Source: Allosphingosinicella sp042666435
GTDB lineage: Bacteria > Pseudomonadota > Alphaproteobacteria > Sphingomonadales > Sphingomonadaceae
NCBI RefSeq assembly: GCF_042666435.1
Contig: NZ_JBHTDC010000001.1
Location: forward strand, 930,001-994,000
Direction: 5' to 3'
DNA: 64,000 nucleotides
A model generated the notes under the pieces. It did no database searches and was not told the origin of the DNA. It saw nothing but the letters and a program-made list of their open reading frames with translations. Positions 59,016 to 64,000 of this stretch are shown in pieces. A program made the position numbers and the translations under genes. Position 1 is the first letter of the stretch. Each line of letters begins with the position of its first letter.

Positions 59016-62000
59016 TTATTCCGCCGCTCTCTGGGCCGCGCCGGGCGCGGCCGACGCCGCCCGGTCGCGCGAGCGCGCCACCCAGACGCGGAGCAGCGCC
59101 AGCAGCAGCTCGATGTCGACCGGCTTGGCGATATAATCGGAAGCGCCGGCGTCGAGGCACTTCTGGCGGTCGCCCTTCATCGCCTTGGCGGTGACGGCGA
59201 CGAGCGGCACGTCGGCCAGCGCGGGCCGGTCGCGGATCTGCCGCATCGTCTCATATCCGTCCATCTCGGGCATCATGATGTCGATCAGCGCGACATCCAC
59301 GCCGGGTGTCCGTTCCAGGATTGCGATACCCTCCCTGCCACGCTCCGCATGGAGCACTTCCACGTCATAGCTCTCCAGGACGCTCGTAAGGGAGTAGATG
59401 TTCCGAATATCGTCATCGACGATGAGAACCTTGGCGCCGGCCAACTCGGGTACGCCGCGCGTGGCCGGCGCGGCCTCGATGCCCCCCATCGACCGCTTCG
59501 CGCGCCGAAGCAGCGGCGCCAGGCGCGGCGTCAGCGAGTCGGTTCCGTCGACGACAATGACGTGGCGCGGCCCTGCCACCGGCTCGACCGCCGCCCTGAT
59601 CCTGTCGCCATCGTCGCTGGCGACGATGACCAGCGGCGCCGTGCTGGAACTCCCCTGCAGGGCCTTGAGCTCGCGCAGCGCCTGATCGCCGGTGGCGGCC
59701 GCGATCAATATGCCGTCGAACTCGCTGATGTCCGGCTTGGCCTTGGCGATGCCCGAGGCGGTTTCGACTTCGATGAGCGGGTCGGCGATCGCCGCGGCGA
59801 TCCGCTTGCGCTCGGCGCTGTCGCCGCCCGCGACCAGCACGCGCCGCTCGGTCCGCTCGATCTGTCCGGCGATGCCGTAGAAGACCCGCCCCAGCTCCGC
59901 ATGGTCGGCCGGTTTGGCGGTGATGCCCAAAGCGCCCATGCCGGCCGCGGCCGACGCCTGGTCCGCGCCCGAAATGACGTGGATCGGGATGTGGCGGGTT
60001 TGGGGGCCGTGCTTCAGCAGGTCGAGCAAAACGAAACCGTCAATGTCCGAAAGGCCAAGATCGAGCGTGATCGCGTCCGGCTGGAGCTTGCGCGCCAGGG
60101 CCAGCGTGCCCGCCCCCGCGGTCGAGACCACCCCCTTCAGCCCCGCCTCGTGGGCGAGCTCGAGGAGGATCGCGGCGAAGGTCGTGTCGTCCTCGACGAT
60201 GAGCACGAAGGGATCGTCGCCGAGCATCTCGCGGTCGTCGATCACCTCGGCGTCCGCGGCGATGCCGGCCGGGATCATGGCGCCGCTATTGTCGTAGCGC
60301 GCGGGCGTCCCGGCGGGAATGGCGGCCGCGTTGGGCGAGGTTTCCAGCGGCACGAACAAAGTGAAGGTCGAGCCCTGCCCCGGCTTCGATTGGACGCGCA
60401 GCTCGCCGCCCAGAAGGCGCGCGATCTCGCGGCTGATCGACAGGCCGAGGCCGGTGCCGCCATATTTGCGGCTGGTCGTGCCGTCGGCCTGCTGAAAGGC
60501 TTCGAAGATCAGCTTCTGCTTGTCGTCCGGGATGCCAATGCCGGTGTCGGTGACGGCGATCGCGATGACGCCCTTGGCCGTCCGCAGCGCCGGATGGTTG
60601 AGGCTCCAGCCGCTCTCGGCGCAGCTCACGCTCAGGGTCACGCCGCCATGGGCGGTGAACTTGAACGCGTTGGAAAGGAGGTTGAGCACGACCTGCTGGA
60701 GCCTCTTCTCGTCGGTCCGGATCGTCGCCGGCAGCTTGGCGTCGAAATCGACCTCGAAGGCCAGCCCCTTGTCGGCGGCGAGCTGGCGGAACGTACGGTC
60801 CATATGCTGGCGAAGGCCGCTCATCGGCATGTCGCCGAGCTCGATCGAAACCGTGCCCGATTCGATCTTCGACAGGTCGAGAATGTCGTTGATGAGGCTC
60901 AGCAGGTCCGAGCCCGCCGAGTGGATGGTGCGCGCGAACTCGGTCTGCTTCTCGTTGAGATTGCCCTGCGGGTTGTCGGCGAGCAGCTTCGACAGGATGA
61001 GCAGGGAGTTGAGCGGCGTCCTCAGCTCGTGGCTCATATTGGCAAGGAATTCGGACTTGTACTTCGACGTGACGGTCAGCTGCTCGGCCTTTTCCTCGAT
61101 CGCGCGCCGAGCCATGTCGATCTCGAAATTCTTGGCCTCGACCTGGCGTTTCTCATTCTCGAGCAGCTGCGCCTTCTCCTGAAGCTCCTCGTTGGTGTTG
61201 TGCAATTCCTCCTGCTTGGTGGTGAGCTCGCTCTGGCGCGTCTGCAGCTCCTGGGTCAGTAGCTGCGACTGCTTGAGCAGGCCCTCGGTCCGCATCGTCG
61301 CGGCGATGGTGTTGAGCACGATGCCGACCGATTCCATCAACTGGTCGAGGAAGCTCTGGTGGGTCTCGTTGAACTCGTTGAACGAGGCCAGTTCGATTAC
61401 CGCCTTCACATCGTCCTCGAACAAGGCGGGCATGATGTTGACGTTGGCCGGCTTGGCATGACCGAGCCCGGAGCCGATGCGGATGAAATCGCCGGGCACG
61501 TTTTGGAGGAGCATGGCCCTTTTGTCGGCCGCGCATTGGCCGACCAGCCCCTCGCGCAGCTTGAAGGCGGGTTTCAGCTCATCCATGCTCTCCGCGCCGT
61601 AGCTGGCGACGAGATCGAGGACGGTGTCGTTCTCGTCGCGGCGCGTGACGTAAAAGACGCCGTATTGGGCGTTCACCAGCGGCGCCAGCTCGGACATGAT
61701 GAGGTTGGAGACGGTGGCGAGATCGCGCTCGCCCTGAAGCATCCGGCTGAAGCGCGCGAGGTTGGTCTTGAGCCAGTCCTGCTCCGCATTCTTCAAGGTC
61801 TGTTCCTTGAGGTTGCGGATCATCTCGTTGATATTGTCCTTCAAGGAGGCCATCTCGCCCGACGCCTCGACCGCGATCGAGCGGGTCAAGTCGCCCTTGG
61901 TCACCGCGGTCGCCACGTCGGCGATCGAGCGGACCTGGTTGGTGAGATTGGCAGCGAGCTGGTTGACGTTATCGGTCAAATCGCGCCACAGCCCGGCGGC

Positions 62001-64000
62001 GCCCGGCACGCGCGCCTGGCCGCCCAGCCGGCCTTCGATGCCGACCTCGCGGGCCATGTTGGTGACCTGATCGCCGAAGGTCGACAGCGTCTCGATCATG
62101 AAGTTGATGGTCTCGGCGAGCGCGGCGATCTCGCCCTTGGCGTCGACGGTCAGCTTGCGCTTCAGATTGCCCTGCGCGACCGCGGTGACGACGTCGGCGA
62201 TGCCGCGCACCTGGTTGGTGAGGTTGGTCGCCATCAGATTAACGTTATCCGTGAGATCCTTCCACGTGCCGCCGACGCCGGGCACCTGCGCCTGACCGCC
62301 GAGCTTGCCCTCGGTGCCGACCTCGCGCGCCACGCGGGTGACTTCCGACGCGAAGCCGTTGAGCTGATCGACCATCGTGTTGATCGTGTCCTTCAGCTCC
62401 AGGATCTCGCCCTTCACGTCGACGGTGATCTTCTTCGACAGATCGCCCCTCGCCACGGCGGTGGTCACGTCGGCGATGTTGCGGACCTGGCCGGTCAGAT
62501 TGTCGGCCATCAGATTGACGTTGTCGGTGAGGTCCGCCCAGGTGCCGGCGACTCCGCGCACCTGCGCCTGGCCGCCCAACTTCCCCTCGGTGCCGACCTC
62601 GCGGGCGACGCGGGTCACTTCGGACGCGAAGCCGTTGAGCTGGTCGACCATCGTGTTGATCGTATTCTTGAGCTCGAGAATCTCGCCCTTCACGTCGACG
62701 GTGATCTTCTTCGACAGATCGCCCAGCGCCACCGCGGTCGTGACTTCGGCGATGTTGCGGACCTGGCCGGTGAGGTTGGCGGCGAGCTCGTTCACATTGT
62801 CGGTCAGATCCTTCCAGGTGCCGCCGACGCCCTCGACCTTGGCCTGGCCGCCCAATTTGCCGTCCGACCCCACCTCGCGCGCCACGCGGGTCACTTCCGA
62901 GGCGAAGCTGTTGAGCTGGTCGACCATCGTGTTGATGGTATTCTTCAGCTCCAGGATTTCACCCTTCACCTCGACGGTGATCTTCTTGGAAAGATCGCCG
63001 CGCGCCACGGCGGTGGTCACCTCGGCGATGTTGCGGACCTGGCCCGTCAGATTGCCGGCCATGGCGTTCACATTGTCGGTCAGATCCTTCCAAGTGCCGG
63101 CGACGCCCTCGACCTGCGCCTGGCCGCCCAATTTGCCGTCGGTTCCGACCTCGCGCGCGACGCGGGTCACTTCCGAGGCGAAGCTGTTGAGCTGGTCCAC
63201 CATCACGTTGATCGTGTCCTTGAGCTCCAATATCTCGCCCTTCACCTCGACGGTGATCTTCTTGGAAAGATCGCCGCGCGCCACCGCGGTGGTCACCTCG
63301 GCGATATTGCGCACCTGGCCGGTGAGATTGTCGGCCATCAGATTCACATTGTCGGTCAGGTCGGCCCAGGTGCCCGCGACGCCGGGCACCGTCGCCTGAC
63401 CGCCGAGCTTTCCGTCCGTGCCGACCTCGCGCGCCACGCGCGTCACTTCCGAGGCGAAGCCGTTCAGCTGGTCGACCATGACGTTGATCGTGTTCTTGAG
63501 CTCGAGGATCTCGCCCTTCACGTCGACGGTGATCTTCTTGGAAAGGTCGCCGCTCGCCACGGCGGTGGTCACCTCGGCGATGTTGCGCACCTGGCCGGTC
63601 AGATTGTCGGCCATCAGATTGACGTTGTCGGTCAGATCCTTCCACGTGCCGGCGACGCCGGGCACCTGCGCCTGCCCGCCCAATTTGCCCTCGGTGCCGA
63701 CCTCGCGGGCGACGCGCGTCACTTCGGAGGCGAAGCTGTTGAGCTGGTCGACCATGACGTTGATCGTGTTCTTGAGCTCGAGAATCTCGCCCTTCACGTC
63801 GACGGTGATCTTCTTGGAAAGGTCGCCGCTCGCCACCGCCGTCGTCACCTCGGCGATGTTGCGGACCTGGCCGGTCAGGTTCTCGGCCATCGAATTCACA
63901 TTGTCGGTCAGGTCCTTCCAGGTGCCGGCGACGCCTTCGACCTTGGCCTGGCCGCCCAATTTGCCTTCGGTGCCGACCTCGCGCGCGACGCGCGTCACCT
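59016..64000 (-). CDS. Poly-HAMP hybrid histidine kinase (HAMP array-GAF-HisKA-HATPase-REC x3), 5' end beyond window
   Basis: At least 1660 residues are visible; the frame is open to the right edge, so the N-terminus is missing. The first 735 or so visible residues are eight tandem 92-residue HAMP units. A GAF domain (about 755-905) and a coiled coil (about 905-975, ELQTRQSELTTKQEELHNTNEELQEK) follow. HisKA has SHELRTPLN with His near 989; the ATPase has DTGIGIPDDK near 1153 and GTGLGLSI. Receiver 1 (LDLGLSDIDG, Asp near 1312) is followed by a receiver-like segment without the acidic acceptor, then receiver 3 (IDIMMPEMDG, Asp near 1571). The layout resembles fungal group III (Nik1/Os-1) osmosensing kinases. 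Confidence 0.92.
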   Translation of the reverse strand, partial: VTRVAREVGTEGKLGGQAKVEGVAGTWKDLTDNVNSMAENLTGQVRNIAEVTTAVASGDLSKKITVDVKGEILELKNTINVMVDQLNSFASEVTRVAREVGTEGKLGGQAQVPGVAGTWKDLTDNVNLMADNLTGQVRNIAEVTTAVASGDLSKKITVDVKGEILELKNTINVMVDQLNGFASEVTRVAREVGTDGKLGGQATVPGVAGTWADLTDNVNLMADNLTGQVRNIAEVTTAVARGDLSKKITVEVKGEILELKDTINVMVDQLNSFASEVTRVAREVGTDGKLGGQAQVEGVAGTWKDLTDNVNAMAGNLTGQVRNIAEVTTAVARGDLSKKITVEVKGEILELKNTINTMVDQLNSFASEVTRVAREVGSDGKLGGQAKVEGVGGTWKDLTDNVNELAANLTGQVRNIAEVTTAVALGDLSKKITVDVKGEILELKNTINTMVDQLNGFASEVTRVAREVGTEGKLGGQAQVRGVAGTWADLTDNVNLMADNLTGQVRNIADVTTAVARGDLSKKITVDVKGEILELKDTINTMVDQLNGFASEVTRVAREVGTEGKLGGQAQVPGVGGTWKDLTDNVNLMATNLTNQVRGIADVVTAVAQGNLKRKLTVDAKGEIAALAETINFMIETLSTFGDQVTNMAREVGIEGRLGGQARVPGAAGLWRDLTDNVNQLAANLTNQVRSIADVATAVTKGDLTRSIAVEASGEMASLKDNINEMIRNLKEQTLKNAEQDWLKTNLARFSRMLQGERDLATVSNLIMSELAPLVNAQYGVFYVTRRDENDTVLDLVASYGAESMDELKPAFKLREGLVGQCAADKRAMLLQNVPGDFIRIGSGLGHAKPANVNIMPALFEDDVKAVIELASFNEFNETHQSFLDQLMESVGIVLNTIAATMRTEGLLKQSQLLTQELQTRQSELTTKQEELHNTNEELQEKAQLLENEKRQVEAKNFEIDMARRAIEEKAEQLTVTSKYKSEFLANMSHELRTPLNSLLILSKLLADNPQGNLNEKQTEFARTIHSAGSDLLSLINDILDLSKIESGTVSIELGDMPMSGLRQHMDRTFRQLAADKGLAFEVDFDAKLPATIRTDEKRLQQVVLNLLSNAFKFTAHGGVTLSVSCAESGWSLNHPALRTAKGVIAIAVTDTGIGIPDDKQKLIFEAFQQADGTTSRKYGGTGLGLSISREIARLLGGELRVQSKPGQGSTFTLFVPLETSPNAAAIPAGTPARYDNSGAMIPAGIAADAEVIDDREMLGDDPFVLIVEDDTTFAAILLELAHEAGLKGVVSTAGAGTLALARKLQPDAITLDLGLSDIDGFVLLDLLKHGPQTRHIPIHVISGADQASAAAGMGALGITAKPADHAELGRVFYGIAGQIERTERRVLVAGGDSAERKRIAAAIADPLIEVETASGIAKAKPDISEFDGILIAAATGDQALRELKALQGSSSTAPLVIVASDDGDRIRAAVEPVAGPRHVIVVDGTDSLTPRLAPLLRRAKRSMGGIEAAPATRGVPELAGAKVLIVDDDIRNIYSLTSVLESYDVEVLHAERGREGIAILERTPGVDVALIDIMMPEMDGYETMRQIRDRPALADVPLVAVTAKAMKGDRQKCLDAGASDYIAKPVDIELLLALLRVWVARSRDRAASAAPGAAQRAAE
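61791..64000 (-). repeat. Eight tandem 276-bp repeats encoding HAMP units
   Basis: Units begin at about 63998, 63722, 63446, 63170, 62894, 62618, 62342 and 62066 on the minus strand, each opening VTRVAREVG (VTNMAREVG in the last). The first six are nearly identical in protein and very alike in DNA. Units seven and eight (62342 and 62066, nearest the kinase) are increasingly diverged. The array continues past the right edge. Confidence 0.9.

Noticed and set aside
58821..61262. 813-codon plus-strand frame opposite the hybrid kinases
   Set aside because: It spans the junction of two real genes with clear kinase motifs; the composition is typical of GC-rich antisense frames.
62377..63399. Repetitive plus-strand 340-codon frame; also a possible CRISPR-like tandem repeat
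   Set aside because: The periodicity is 276 bp and is fully explained by HAMP units on the minus strand. No short repeat-spacer structure exists.

Overview
The window is GC-rich and comes from an alphaproteobacterium of the Sphingomonadales type. This rests on several features: TonB-receptor/MFS catabolic islands, a complete De Ley-Doudoroff galactose route, a 2-aminobenzoyl-CoA route, branched-chain 2-oxoacid dehydrogenase genes, and short inverted repeats like those common in sphingomonad genomes. The species cannot be named from sequence alone. Coding density is high. Many genes overlap by 1-4 bases, and several convergent pairs have 0-3 bases between their stops. I saw no tRNA, rRNA, CRISPR array, transposase or prophage.

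Layout, left to right. 1-11 kb: the 3' end of a PLP-dependent trans-sulfuration-type enzyme, a secreted serralysin-like RTX metalloprotease, an FAD amine oxidoreductase, a class A penicillin-binding protein, a DUF202 protein, a stand-alone AceE-like E1, and a frameshifted small gene. 10.8-15.1 kb: a bkd-type operon (E1 alpha, E1 beta, E2) with an MgtC gene 4 bases behind it. 15.3-18.3 kb: a lipoprotein histidine phosphatase and a phage-shock (psp) operon in the order small gene-pspA-pspC-pspB, behind a sigma-54-like promoter. 18.5-25.8 kb: a tightly coupled operon for anthranilate degradation through 2-aminobenzoyl-CoA. It encodes a fused monooxygenase/reductase, SDR, enoyl-CoA hydratase, acyl-CoA dehydrogenase and RidA, followed by a CoA ligase.

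26-34.8 kb is a surface-signalling block: a FecR-TPR-outer-membrane barrel protein, a CHASE2 adenylate cyclase, a PDZ/multi-TM sensor that has lost its kinase, and a PepSY protein with a long acidic repeat tail. 34.8-42.1 kb holds galactose use: mutarotase, GH1 glycosidase, SMP-30 lactonase, galactonate dehydratase, KDGal kinase, KDPGal aldolase and galactose dehydrogenase. 42.1-46.8 kb is a four-gene MacAB-type tripartite efflux operon. M24 peptidase, nadC and pirin follow. 50.2-56.9 kb is a TetR-controlled island: acyl-CoA synthetase, alpha/beta hydrolase, TonB receptor and MFS carrier. The window ends in two consecutive hybrid histidine kinases. The second runs off the right edge and carries at least eight tandem 92-residue HAMP units.

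Two patterns stand out. Several families of short inverted repeats are scattered between genes, and at least three lie inside reading frames (E2, SDR, aminobenzoyl-CoA monooxygenase) without breaking them. There are also many envelope-sensing proteins of unusual architecture. All calls come from reading the sequence; no database search was run.
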